This document shows, piece by piece, positions 51,022 through 63,191 of a stretch of DNA of 64,000 nucleotides (position 1 is its first letter; every line of letters begins with the position of its first letter). The stretch covers positions 82,686,809-82,750,808 of the forward strand of contig JAKTNV010000005.1 of assembly GCA_022747635.1 (NCBI GenBank), in the 5' to 3' direction. The notes below the pieces were generated by a model. It was not told where the DNA came from. It worked only from the letters and a program-made list of their open reading frames with translations, and made no database searches. The stretch is from Hetaerina americana (taxonomy: Eukaryota; Arthropoda; Insecta; Odonata; Calopterygidae). Made by a program: the position numbers and the translations under genes.

Positions 51022-51325
51022 ATCGAGATGGTGCGGGGGCTAACGTACTGGCTTCCCACCCTGAGGGCGCGGGCTCAAATCCCGGCGGTGTTGGATATTT
51101 TTCAGAGGTATCTCGATCCCTACTTGAGGTGCTTTGTGGAGGGCACTTTGAGTGAGTACGCCGTCCGTCGGATGGGACGTTAAACTGCGGACCCCTTGGC
51201 GCCTTTCGTAAAAGAGTAGGCTAATGCCGACGCCGGGTTTCTCTCCACCCTTCATCCTTTCCTGTCCATCCCCTATGGCGCAAATGACCTTAGCTGTCGG
51301 TCGCCTCCCCTAAAAACTACTACTG
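51022..51325 (+). repeat. tRNA-derived SINE, most complete copy
   Basis: The head has a degenerate A box (GGGGCTAACGTACTGGC near 51,036) and a B box GGCTCAAATCC at 51,072-51,082, so transcription by RNA polymerase III is expected in the family. The body includes CGATCCCTACTTGAGGTGCT, GGGACGTTAAACTGCGGACC and CGCCGGGTTTCTCTCCACCC. The end is near AAAACTACTACT. It has no coding capacity and would depend on a LINE for movement. Partial copies are at 36,346-36,508 (minus) and 57,252-57,370 (plus). Confidence 0.85.
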
Positions 51326-51589
51326 TATTCAAATTATTTTTATTCCATCCACAGTTATTAGTCTTATTTAAAATTTTGTTTTTCCAGGTTGTAAGTAAAT
51401 TATGATTCACATATACCCTACACTTGTGCTTCTTGCATTAAGCAAGATCTTCTACTCAAATATGTGTATTAATTAATTGAATCCACTTAACAGAGATGAG
51501 TATTTTCCAAGTTTGAGGAAAACATTTTTGAACCAAGCGGTGTTATGTGTAATAGCACTCGCGATAAGAGTGATCCTTAAATCAAACAG
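51326..51589. other. AT-rich intergenic sequence
   Basis: Nothing recognised. Confidence 0.5.
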
Positions 51590-52230
51590 CATTCCTTGTT
51601 TCTCTTTCCTTCAGCCGTCTCTCTCCATTATAATTTGTCCTCAGCATGCATCGCACATTACTCTGGTTGCATTCCTCCCCTCCGCTCTCCATTTCTTCTG
51701 CATCCTTTCCCCTCAAAGCCCCTTACTACACTCCCTTCCAGCCCTTCCCATCAGCCCCGATCCTCCTCTTCCCGCCCTCTCACTCCCCCCGGCGATGGAG
51801 GGTCTCCCCTCTCCGCCCTCTCCTTCCTGTCGCCCTCCGCAATCTTCCACCCTTCCTCCCCGTCGATTTCCCGTAATATGTCTCCTTCGACCCTCGCTCC
51901 CCCCCGAAAACATGCGGCGTCCCTTCGCTATCTCTCATGGACCTTTTTACTTGCCCACGTGTGCGTTTGTGTGTGTGTGTGTCGAGGTATGCTCGTTTAC
52001 GACGTATTTAGGGCATTTTCCCTCATATTCTGCACCTCTCCTCCATTCTCTCCTTCATGCTTGGGCCATTTTTTCCCTCCGACTTCATCGTGAAGCTCTT
52101 GGCCAAGGATTCTCTTCTCCCTGTATCGTAATCCCCCACCACTTGATGGGGAACGGTCGTGCATCGTTTCCTCGTTTGTCTTTCTTCAATTTTTCATGTG
52201 GTGATCAGGATGGGTGTAAGTGATAGGACG
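51590..52230. other. GC-rich, pyrimidine-biased block
   Basis: C/T-rich plus strand with a short (GT)n at about 51,967-51,981. The 248- and 165-codon plus frames are Pro/Ser/Leu-rich, overlap in different frames and have no domain, so composition explains them. Confidence 0.5.
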
Positions 52231-55200
52231 TTGTCTGTCGTAAAAGTAAGCACTGCAATTCATCATCATAATCCTAGAAATTTAATGAGTATATAAAATA
52301 TTATATTAAATATTTGACACGTTGCCGTTGACCCATTGCCGCATTTAAGCGTTAACTCATTCCTTCGACGGAACTACAAAATGTTATTATTTTCCAAACA
52401 TTTCACATTTTGTTGCTCAATTGTACACATTATCCTACGTACTGCATACAATTTCATCAATTTCATTGGCATAGTAGAACGCCATTGTACACATGAAGTA
52501 CACGCTTTTTACTGCCCAATTATCAAATGAGTGGACAGTGCAAAGTGTACTTTACTGTATTTAAACTATAAAATACGCTTGGTTTAATTGTTTTCTGTAA
52601 CTTAGCACATGTACATCAATACACTAACCCGCAAGCCACCTCAAGGACGTTCAGCAGATGATGTTAGGTCACCATACATTCTGTCTCTATTGCTTTCAAA
52701 TACGCTACGGCACCATGCAATCCATCTGAAGAGAGAGTGGAATGAAAAGACCGGGCACCATGTATGATACATCCGTTTTACATACAACGAACACTACACT
52801 ATACAAACTACTAATCTCATTACACTTAAAGGAAAAATAAGGTAAACCTAAAGTGCAATGCAACGCAGCCACTAATTGCCATGTAACATTCTGCACATAT
52901 AGGATGAACAACTATCAAATAAATTAGCTCTACACATTTCTTTACACGACTACCCGTTCAAAGGGCGATAGGCAGCCAGGGGGCGTTAGGACGCCAGCTG
53001 TGAAGTGAAAATAAGGAGGAATGTAACTTGCAAGTTTTTAACATTTTTTTTCCAGTGCTTACTCACTTTTGTTGAAGTAAATCCCCTTGTATTGCTGTCA
53101 TGAATTGGGTATGGGAAAAATGAATGCTTGAGTCTCTCCATTTGGTAGTCTATCACTCCTAATTTGTGACAATTATCTGTCCTGGCGAACTAATTTGGAG
53201 GCTGAGTAATGTTGTCGATGCTAGTAATGAAACCCCATATTTGCATTAGGTTTAAATCTTGCTCCGAGTCTTTGCATATATAATGGTTCCCATTTCAGAT
53301 CTTACGGTAAAAGTGGGACGCTTTTTGTTCTTTCGTACAACATTTTCACGAATCTAGAATCCAAAAAATGCAAGTGTAATATTTTTTAAATAAATTGTTG
53401 CTTAAAATGCACCACAAAACAACAAAATAAATCAATTTTAAGATTCGTTTGATGGATAAGGGCAAAGTTCACTTCGTAATAAACTCTAAAGATCGGGCGA
53501 TTCACAAAGCAGTTGAAAGAGGTCGGTCGCTTCCATTCACTTTGCTGCCTTTGGTTTCCCACGGAGATTTAGAACCCTAAAAATTGAAAATCTTTGTTGG
53601 ATTTGATTTTATTATTGGAGCCTCGCCCCGGTTCACTCTTTAGAGGGCGAGCTCTCTGCTACCTATTGGAATTCCATGTCATTCACAATTATTGCTAACA
53701 GTGTGAAAATTTTATCGCGTTTTTCACATTAACCTCACTTTTTACGCTATAATTACACAATCCACATGAGCTCGGACTTGGGGAAAAGGTTGAGTAGGAA
53801 AGGGTTGATTTAGAAATGAATCATTTTAACTTGTAAATAACCGTTGATTGATCAATTAGCCAATTGGAAAATTACGGCGTCCCATTACCCTGTGAAAGAA
53901 TTTTCACGGTACGTTTTCAAATGCTATAACCATTAGCATTTACATATTAGAACGTTTTGCATGCGAGTACAAGGTACAGGGTCTGAAAGAACTGGTGCTC
54001 CAACTTTCACACATCTTGGGTACGTTGCATGGTGTTCACAATCATATGAATTTTATCGTGGACTCCATCGAAGCAGCAGCCCAATACTCTATCCTTGGAA
54101 CAATATCCCTTTTACCCGTTAGGTATGCAGATAAAATATAAAATAATAGAATGTTTCCTTTAATAAGAAATCCAATGGATAACTCTTTGATTTCACGAAG
54201 GAAATTGTCCTGCAAAGCATCTTTAAAAAACACCGAGTTGGTTAACGGGAAATATTTGCCCTAGTACTCACTGAAATATCTGAATAAATATCGTAATTTA
54301 TTCTCGGTACACAATGCCGTCAAATTAAATGCAAAATTCAAACATTTCATTACGAAACATAATAATAAGCTACCTGTTTGATTTCATAGCGCTTACTCAA
54401 AGACTAATATTTGATATATTGAAAATGTTCAATTAAGTTTAAATGGTCCTAAAATTATTCATGATTCGGATCCTTCAATATTATTGTAATTGTATTTATT
54501 GGTAAAATAATTATTGCCATTACACATAAATTAATTATTTTATTGCTTTTATTTTATTTATTACTAACGTGATTCATAATAAACATATTCGTTAATTTAA
54601 TATGGCTATCGGATTTGGTTATTCTACATTGGATTAATTCAATAATCCGCAGATTTTTGTATCTTATCTATAAAAACTATGGTTAGCGTAATTAATGGCC
54701 TTGGCAAAATATAATTCATATAGAAAACCAGGAATTAAATTCGAAGTTAATGCAAATTTTTCTTCTGTTAAAAATCACATGAAATTTAACTGTCAAGTAG
54801 CATGCTCTATACCAATTTCATCCTTTCATTCTAATATAAAGAGGATTGCGAATGGGCAGTGCCATATTATTATAGCAAGAAAATGGAAAAGGATTAGTCC
54901 AGACTTTGATCTAGGAGGGTAATTGGCATAAGGTTGAATTTTCTGGTTCCTGTAAGAGAGCATGAGGAAGTACCTAAAGAACCAAAGTGGAGGGTTTGGG
55001 CATAATCTGAAGAGAAAAGAAGGTGGATTCAGGATAGTTAGATATGAATTTAATTACTGGGTGACGAAATTAGCGCACTCTCCGTTGTCGATTATGCTAT
55101 TCTGTTGAAATTTTGTAAATTAATTTAGTTTTTTCTTTTCTTGACTAAACCTCTTACTCAGAAAGGTCGTCCAATAATTCCATTCGGGGCTTCACACCTC

Positions 55201-56485
55201 CAATGCCATATCGTAAATGGTTCAGAGAAAATTAAAATGGAAGAAGAAAGTAATGCGGTATGTATGACTCGGAACACGGCATAAAATTCAACTAGCATAA
55301 TTAATCGCAGGTCATCGAAAAAATACCTTTTTGCCATTTTATCAAATGGAACAAATTGAATGAGAATGTATGAGAATCATAAAAATTGATCATATTTTCC
55401 CAAATCGGCAAAAGTGCCTGGAGAAATATATCTGACGTTTATAATCATAAGACCACCAATTTTGAGTCAATTGGTAATATTGCTCTGTCACTTTTGGCAA
55501 TATATGACAAGACAAAGGCGAAGGGGTTGATTTAATGAATAGTTGGCATATATCTCATTAAAACACGTGGTGTTGTGGGAAAAAGTGTCACTTAAGAAAT
55601 ACTTTTTAAATTTAGGAGGATTTGATTAAAGTCTTGCATGGTCACTTAGAGACCAAAATACATGAAGAAGACTAACAAACTCCTACCTGGTATGTGGTCG
55701 ACTCTCAGTTTAAGAGTAAGGAAAACGATCGACTCCAATGAGGAAAAAGAAGTTATCTCTATCTGTCTATTAACCTCCTTCATGTACTGATGCTTTTTGC
55801 GATGCTTTTTCAATCACTCTATCTTCCTCCCTCTTTGCTCTCCCACTTATCCCTCGAATCCTCTTTCTCTTTCTTGCAGGGCAGATATGTATGGCTATAA
55901 GTAAATAGAGCGTTCATTTTCTCGGTGTCAAAATCTCGTCGATCACGCCCGACATTACCTCTATGTAAAAGACTGTCCGCTGACTCTCGAGATCCAGATT
56001 GACGGTTCCGTCGCCTCGCGTTCCCTGCCGTCCTCTATCAACCAAACCCATCCGTGTGACCATTTCATCCTCTTTTCTCTAGGGATTATACATCTTACCA
56101 CATCCTTCTAGTAGCAACACTTGCCCAGTGCCCCTCCTTGTCTACCACCAGCGGAAATGTCTGAAATGTAAACCCCCCGGGGCTCCAGGCCATGTCTTTT
56201 TTTATAATGTCGACTACTTCCCTCCATTTACGGCAGATGTATGTTTTTGGAACTCATTTTCGGAATATTTCGGAATATATAAACTTTCATGTATCCATAC
56301 ATCATGAAGCAATATACATGCTTTTCTGCATTTTAATGGCATGCTTTCGGCATAACCTTCCGCTTTCATGATTCCATGTAAATCTTCCCCACCTAATAAT
56401 AGCTCTCGTGCGTCATATATACGTCGATGGTAATGATTCATACCATTTCCTTCGATGCTGAATGGATATCTTATATAACATTTAT
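52231..56485. other. AT-rich intergenic sequence
   Basis: No gene recognised. A weaker pyrimidine-rich stretch lies at about 55,780-56,170. The 102-codon minus frame at 56214-56522 runs into the truncated retrotransposon and is not supported. Confidence 0.5.
56475..56485. repeat. Target-site duplication, left (11 bp)
   Basis: ATAACATTTAT, repeated exactly at 56595-56605 on the other side of the truncated retrotransposon copy. Confidence 0.93.
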
Positions 56486-56594
56486 GATATAGTGTAGGAT
56501 GTTGTGTCTTGCTAGGAGTCACAAATTATTTAATTAGTAGCTATTTCCATTCAAAAACCTACCTTAACCGGTAGATTACCTGATAAAAAAATTC
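56486..56594 (+). mobile_element. 5'-truncated copy of the RTE-type retrotransposon
   Basis: This 109-bp insert is about 90% identical to the end of the full-length element (from its last codons, GATGTAG, through the 3' UTR). The terminal stem-loop CTACC-TTAACC-GGTAG is unchanged and is followed by CCTGATAAAAAAATTC. The exact 11-bp flanking duplication shows that it arrived by target-primed reverse transcription. It is a dead-on-arrival copy of a sister of the 1.2-kb element rather than that element itself. Confidence 0.93.
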
Positions 56595-56605
56595 ATAACA
56601 TTTAT
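56595..56605. repeat. Target-site duplication, right (11 bp)
   Basis: ATAACATTTAT, the partner of 56475-56485. The next bases differ on the two sides, fixing the length at 11. Confidence 0.93.
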
Positions 56606-57251
56606 ACTAAAAATTAATTATTAATGCTTGGGCCTTGGGACGAAAATATTGTTTTGTGAATTTATAATACCTCACCAAATTTACTCAAACAAATTCAATA
56701 TATTATCACGCTAGGATACACTAATGACATCATTTGATTTAGTTATCCAAGCATTGAAAGATATGTCAATAATCTGCTAGGAGAAACACCAGAAAAATAA
56801 TGCATTGCTGCTTCAGATGTTAATTATCTATGCATCATAAGGAATAATTAAAGGAATTTAACAAAAGAATTTCGACTAGATAATTCATATTTAGCTAATG
56901 ATGAAAACAAGAAAATGGGCAATGACTTATGGGTTGTTAATTTGTTATTAACAATATTTTTGCTAACTTTATGCTATGGTATTGGAAAGGGAATGATAAA
57001 TTTTAAAACGTACATTCCAATTTTCAAACGAATTCCACGTTTAACTCCATAACAAATTCAACAGCCATCATTCTGCATACGTAGTATCCATCATATACCG
57101 CATCAGCGAAGTTCGTTGTCAAAATTTCGTTAAAATAGCTACTAACCAGAGCAATTGCTTTAGTATAATGTAACCCGACAGTATTTGATCGATACTAAGA
57201 GGGAAAATTACTGAAATGGATGTAATTGATTTACGATTCAATTATTTAGTT
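56606..57251. other. AT-rich intergenic sequence
   Basis: Nothing recognised. Confidence 0.5.
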
Positions 57252-57370
57252 GGAGATCGGCATCATGCGATGGCTAACGTATTGGCTTGCCACCGAGAGA
57301 GCCCGGGTTCTAATCCTGAAGACAGTGATATTTTTGAGCGGTATTCCTATCCCTACTTGAGGTGCTCGTA
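57252..57370 (+). repeat. tRNA-SINE copy, head only
   Basis: It matches the first 120 bp of the 51-kb SINE: ATGGCTAACGTATTGGCTTG, the B box GGGTTCTAATCC at 57,305-57,316 and CTATCCCTACTTGAGGTGCT. It stops abruptly after GAGGTGCTCG, so the 3' half is missing. Its B box is nearer the tRNA consensus than that of the 51-kb copy. Confidence 0.8.
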
Positions 57371-58237
<867 letters not shown>

Positions 58238-58240
<3 letters not shown>

Positions 58241-58306
58241 CTCATTCACATAGAAATAGATATAATTTCATAGAAAAGATAAATCTATTTCTATGTGAAT
58301 GAGTAT
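58238..58306. repeat. Perfect 24-bp hairpin between (AT)n tracts
   Basis: 58238-58261 is the exact reverse complement of 58283-58306 (ATACTCATTCACATAGAAATAGAT is the arm in two parts: ATACTCATTCAC and ATAGAAATAGAT). The loop is 21 bases. The right arm and loop recur at 61.77 kb, but the left arm does not. Confidence 0.93.
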
Positions 58307-58336
58307 TTGTTCACCGTTTGGCGGGATTTCGTGTGA

Positions 58337-58340
<4 letters not shown>
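58264..58340 (+). repeat. 77-bp repeat module, copy 1
   Basis: Identical to 61774-61850. It contains CACCGTTTGGCGGGATTTCG and ends at GTGTGAATGT immediately before (AT)n. Its reverse complement corresponds to the junction of the 451-bp units at 46.0 kb. Confidence 0.95.
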
Positions 58341-58400
<60 letters not shown>

Positions 58401-58432
58401 TTATATTTATATATATGTGTGTGTGTGTGTGA
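58340..58432. repeat. (AT)n / TTTATA / (GT)n compound repeat
   Basis: About twenty-four AT units, then TTTATA hexamers, then about eight GT units. Confidence 0.96.
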
Positions 58433-58489
58433 TATATATATTTTCACATGTGCATAACTATTACTGTACCTGTACCTTGGTGGCTGCTC

Positions 58490-58860
58490 GGCAGGTTTCG
58501 AGTGCACCGCTTCGCACGTCTTCTTGTGTGGCTGAGTGGTGGGGGAGGATAAGGGAGGGGGGGGTATGGTCCCGCCCCTGTCCAGGTGGCGGTGAGGAAT
58601 ATCCACTCAATGCGCCAAAGCCCATCTCCTCCGCCGCACTCAGCGACCCGCCGCTCCGCTCCCCTCCTTCCCCCTCGTCGCTGCGGTTGACTGACTTAAC
58701 CCCCAGCCGCCCTTCCCTCTTCTCCACATACACTTTTATCCTTTCACCTCCATTCAATGGCGGAGCACGTAAGCGACGACCCTTGGAGCAGAACATTCTA
58801 CCAGTCCACCGTGGGGGGAAAAATTGATTGGCCCAACCCACTCTCGATTCGAATGGTTAG
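58490..58860. other. GC-rich block
   Basis: It starts G-rich (GGTGGGGGAGGATAAGGG near 58,538-58,555) and becomes C/T-rich after about 58,610. Frames of 126-169 codons on both strands are low complexity. No domain seen. Confidence 0.5.
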
Positions 58861-60590
58861 ATACATAGTTATGCTTAATTCATATGCACTGAACAGGTTA
58901 TATTTAAGCGATCTCTTTTAATAAACTCGCATTACTTGTTTTGACTAATTGCTAAAAACTCCACCAGAGGAAGATTCTGAGGTCAGTCCCGTACGTCTAG
59001 CATCCAGAAGTTTCCTCTCTATTAATTAGACTGTGAGTTTGTCACTGAATGAATTTCAGTGATAATCAGATTGCAAGTAGCTTCATGTAAGTCTTATTTT
59101 TGTTGCATACGCTTTATGCATAAAGATTTCTAACATGTTGATAAACTCTACAGGGTAGAACGAATTTATCAAATGAGGACGAATGAACTAGCATTTGCCA
59201 AGAGTATCCAGCGGAATGCTTTTGCAATCCGTCTGCTCTCCTCGGCGAGTGAAAAGAATCGAGACACTTTTAACGTGCTTTCAAATGCTGACACTATATG
59301 CAGTGGACACATCAAAGAATCATAAAGCGTCTGAAAACCAGGGAAACACTAACTCAGCAAAAGGGAGCGTATTTGCTATATGCATGGTGAAATATGACAA
59401 CCATAACGAGCAAGCTCTGATCAAGTAATGGCATCCGTAGTTATTCACCTCTCCATCATGAAAATAATCACATTTTCTGTGTTTATTTCGTTTTTCTAAT
59501 GGCTGTCAGATTAATAAATAGTAATGGGCAAACATAGCAGCCAGAAAGATCGTCCTAAGACCAAAGTTTGGTGAGGAAACAATGATGGGGGAAAAGATGG
59601 GGAAGAAAATTAAGGCAAATTGCGTAATTATAATTTATTTCATTAATAAGATGTTTTTTTGCCGTAATTAATACTGCATAATAATACATTTAGTGAGGCA
59701 TTCAGTTCAGATAGAAATAGCTAGCTAAATGTCATCCTTAATGTCGATTAGTCCAGCATTCACACGAGGAAAATAGGCCAAGAACATCACGCGATCGCAG
59801 CGAGGGATAGAACCATTATACGTACAATAACATTCCATTGGTCGTTGGTTTAAATTTTTGTCACACTCAACACTTGACGTATATTGTCATTTCTTGGGAT
59901 TGCCTCTTTTGCCCTTTCACATACCACTGTCATCGGCAGTTGAAATTTAATGAAAGTTTAGCCCCGAAATATTTCTCTCATGGATGGAAAACCGTGATTC
60001 ATGAAGTTTCCCTTAAATTAGTGCGAAAAGACCAGAGGCAAGGATTTACAACGAACAGGAAGTTGGTTACTTTAGGTGTTTCCTGAATTCCTCTCTTCTC
60101 CTCGGGATGGACCAGCGCATCCGTATCTCCCGACTGATTCTCAGCGTGAGAAAATACTAGGTGCTCAAAAAATAGGAGACTGGGCCTTTGAGAAAGATGA
60201 AGGATTCAGTCCACGTAGGAAAAGGGGAGCTATGCGGTTGAATGGACGATTTTATTCAAAGTAAGTAGAAGAGGAGATACAGAAATACTTCCTCCGTAAT
60301 TCGCCTGGTGATGTTCAATCAGTTCCATTGCCGCAAATCACGTAAATTCGAGGGGGATTGTATAAAGGGAAAGGCAAAATATAGTAGTCGGGAGTATATT
60401 ATTCATCACCAAAGAACTTCCATCAACAGGACCTCCAAAACTTCCCGCGAGGAGAAAATAAAAATTCCTTCTCCGATCGCATCCCGGGTTCAAACATTGA
60501 CCTCTGCCACCACAATACCTCGTGGCAAGCTCCGCGGAATCAAAGCAAAAGAAACCATTTCTACTCCAGAATTTTGAAATGGATGCCAAG
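58861..60590. other. AT-rich intergenic sequence
   Basis: No gene or mobile element recognised. Confidence 0.5.
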
Positions 60591-61260
60591 GGTTCAGAAA
60601 GCCGCACAGAGCCGAGGGCGGTCTGGGATAACCAACTGCCGATTACCCCTGACCGCTTCCGAGGATAAAGAGACGGGAGCGCAGGGATCTGCGAGGGCCC
60701 GGTCCGTACTTGGCGCCGCCCGGGTCTCGCGCTGCCCCAATCCTCTGCTTCAACTCGGCTTCTCTCCCACCCCCCACGCCTACGTCCTCCCTTCGCCCAC
60801 TTGTTCCGCATTTTCTTCCCCTTCTCGCTCCTCTCATCTCCCTCCATCCCTCCCTCCCCACCCTTCCCCTTCGTTCAACCCCCTACCACCGACCCTCCCT
60901 TTTAAAATTCCATCGAGGTGCAGGCGAAAAATTCCTCGGGAAATTGGCAGCGGAGGGAGGGGGATGTGGCAAGAGGGTTTTAAGTCTCATTACCTAAGGG
61001 CGACGAAAGAGGGGGAGAGAGGGATGTTGGCGGTGGGGCTGCGGGTGGCGGGGGAGGGTTGAGGCGGAAGGGTGGGTGGGAGGGTTAGCGGCAGCGGGAG
61101 GGGAAGGAGGTTGGTGAAAGGGGCGGCGTCCGCGGCGCGGATGAGTAATTGCTCCCGCCTCCGGGAAGAAAGTTCCCTTCCCTCCCGCCTCCACGGAACT
61201 GGTGGAAGGAGCGAAGCTATTTTGCTAAGGTTATCGTTCCCTCCCTGTCTTCTTTGTTTA
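60591..61260. other. GC-rich block with a strand-composition switch
   Basis: The plus strand is C/T-rich from about 60,710 to 60,910 and G-rich from about 60,950 to 61,130. It includes GGGTGGGTGGGAGGG at 61,070-61,084, a textbook G-quadruplex pattern. Overlapping frames of up to 169 codons exist on both strands without a domain. Confidence 0.55.
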
Positions 61261-61773
61261 TAAAGACGATGAGTTTAGAGGAATTTAAAAAAAAAACAAA
61301 ATAAACGGGACGGGATCTGTGTTTGGAGAGGATTGAAGGTTTCCTTTTAACGAAGTAATCGAGGGCCTCATTTCTTAAGGAGAATGGTGCTGCCGCCGCA
61401 AAGAAAAAGAAGGATTAAGTTTGCGATTCCCAGAACCTCGGATTTCTCTCGGCAGAATGTATGTATAAACGTTTAAAATACCTCAAATCTGTTTTTTGGG
61501 TGTATTCATGTTCAGAGGTTTACGTCTTCTTTATTTATAAATTCATGATTATTTCAATCGTAAATCTTTTATTTATTTACATTTCACGCACATAAACATA
61601 AAGGACACTCACTTGTGTAGTTTTGACGCATCGATGGCTCGACCGTCGTAATCAGAATCCATGTTTTAATAATCTACATCTGTGTTTTTATATATTTGTG
61701 CGTCAGCGAAGAGCAGTCCATCTCGAAGACATTTACATATATATGTATATATATAAAAATCAACAATCAATAC
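61261..61773. other. AT-rich intergenic sequence
   Basis: Unrecognised, apart from ACATAAACATAAAGGACACTC near 61,590-61,611, which resembles the arm block of foldbacks A-C and could be a decayed half element. Confidence 0.4.
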
Positions 61774-61850
61774 AATTTCATAGAAAAGATAAATCTATTT
61801 CTATGTGAATGAGTATTTGTTCACCGTTTGGCGGGATTTCGTGTGAATGT
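61774..61850 (+). repeat. 77-bp repeat module, copy 2
   Basis: Identical to 58264-58340. Here the left hairpin arm is absent and the right end leads through GTGTAA into (AT)n. Confidence 0.95.
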
Positions 61851-61853
61851 GTG

Positions 61854-61856
<3 letters not shown>

Positions 61857-61907
<51 letters not shown>
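61857..61907. repeat. (AT)n microsatellite
   Basis: About twenty-five AT units between the plus-strand module at 61.77 kb and a related minus-strand sequence at 61.98-62.12 kb. Confidence 0.97.
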
Positions 61908-61908
<1 letters not shown>

Positions 61909-61974
61909 GTAAATGAATGAATATTCATTATTATGGATATACGTACATATGCATACATATACCTATATATACAT

Positions 61975-62120
61975 ATATATGTATAAATACGCACAAATAT
62001 ATTCAAATCCACCAAATGCTGAACACATATTCTCTCATATGGAAATAGGTGCAAAGAAAAGGAACACACATAAATGACGAATACAGGAATGCAAGGAATG
62101 GAATGGGTGACATAGAAAAA
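61975..62120 (-). repeat. Diverged relative of the 451-bp unit
   Basis: The reverse complement follows the same order as part of the 451-bp unit: ATTCC, GT.TTCGTC.TTTAT.CGTGTTCC, CCTTTTC, TATGAG, CGTTTGGCGGG-like CATTTGGTGG and ATTTGAAT. Identity is moderate and boundaries are approximate. It faces the module at 61,774-61,850 across the (AT)n tract. Confidence 0.6.
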
Positions 62121-63057
62121 CAAGTCTGAGAAACCAAAATGTATGTATATGATATCAAATTAATTGTAATCAGTTGATGACAATGTTTATTGGATGATAT
62201 TCTATTGGCAATTGGTAAGATAGTTGACGGTAAAAAATGTCATGCCAATCCTCCACTACAATATTTTTACGCAAAGATAACTTTGTAAGTACGAGTGATT
62301 CTAAGTGTCACGCCATGGTTCAGTATATGGCCTAAAAATATGTTTATCAAACATTCTTTCATTATGATAGATATTAATATAGTCTATTTTTACACTACAT
62401 CATAAAGTTTTATTTTTTTATTGGGTCGCTATTTCTTTAATACACAGCCGTAAAATTTGTTTCAGGCAGCCCATTTCTCGCTTATAAGCATCCGGTGGTG
62501 GATACTCACACGAGTTCGAGGGAAATTGTAGAATTTCCTCTGAAAGTGAAAACCAACGTCTTACAAACAGTTTTGGCTGTAATGGAGTTACTCCTATGAG
62601 CATTTTTTCCAAAAAAACTTGTCCCAATTAGGAAAGTGCTTTTATAGGGGCACAAAGTCTTTTCAATGCTTTATATTTTTTCGTGGTGAGGCCTTCGCCT
62701 ATTTAAATTCCAAGGGATCAAACGTAAAGAATTATTTTGCCCGATATCTATGTCATATTAAATAACATCCATTCCAAACTGCATCGATAATTACTACTTA
62801 GTGCTCACGTAGAAGAGAGAAAGTATGGTGGCAATGTAACATTCGAAATTAGTATAGCGAATGAACTTTATTTGGTATAAATTCCCATTTACATGAATCA
62901 ACCTTTTAAATATTCAACCCATCCAAAGTATATACGTTCATTTATTAGTAGCATTTATACTATTTGTGAGATAAGATGTTAGGATCAATACAAGGAATCA
63001 TTACTATGGATAATATGAATGATTAATGAAGGATCTCAGGTTTTCACGGCGTATGGT
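62121..63057. other. AT-rich intergenic sequence
   Basis: Nothing recognised. Confidence 0.5.
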
Positions 63058-63191
63058 ATTCAAGACGTTCTCTCGGGTTTCTCAGCGGGTCAGTTTGCAG
63101 TACACCGACGTTTCGAAGGCTGACTCAGGATGAAGACGATGGTAGAGTCAGCAACCTGACCCGGTGGGAAACCCGAGAGAACTTCTTGAAT
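63058..63191. repeat. Foldback element with 36-bp arms
   Basis: 63058-63093 and 63156-63191 are inverted repeats matching at 33 of 36 positions (arm includes TTCTCTCGGGTTTC). An inner stem, GCTGACTC at 63,119-63,126 with GAGTCAGC at 63,145-63,152, lies beside CCGACGTTTCGAAGG. It is a palindromic non-autonomous repeat with no coding content. Confidence 0.85.

Noticed and set aside
51477..52223. 248-codon plus-strand ORF, with a 165-codon ORF in another frame
   Set aside because: Two frames open over the same C/T-rich DNA indicates composition, not coding. No motif.
53260..53285. B-box-like GGTTTAAATC as a tRNA or SINE
   Set aside because: No cloverleaf and no similarity to the SINE body downstream.
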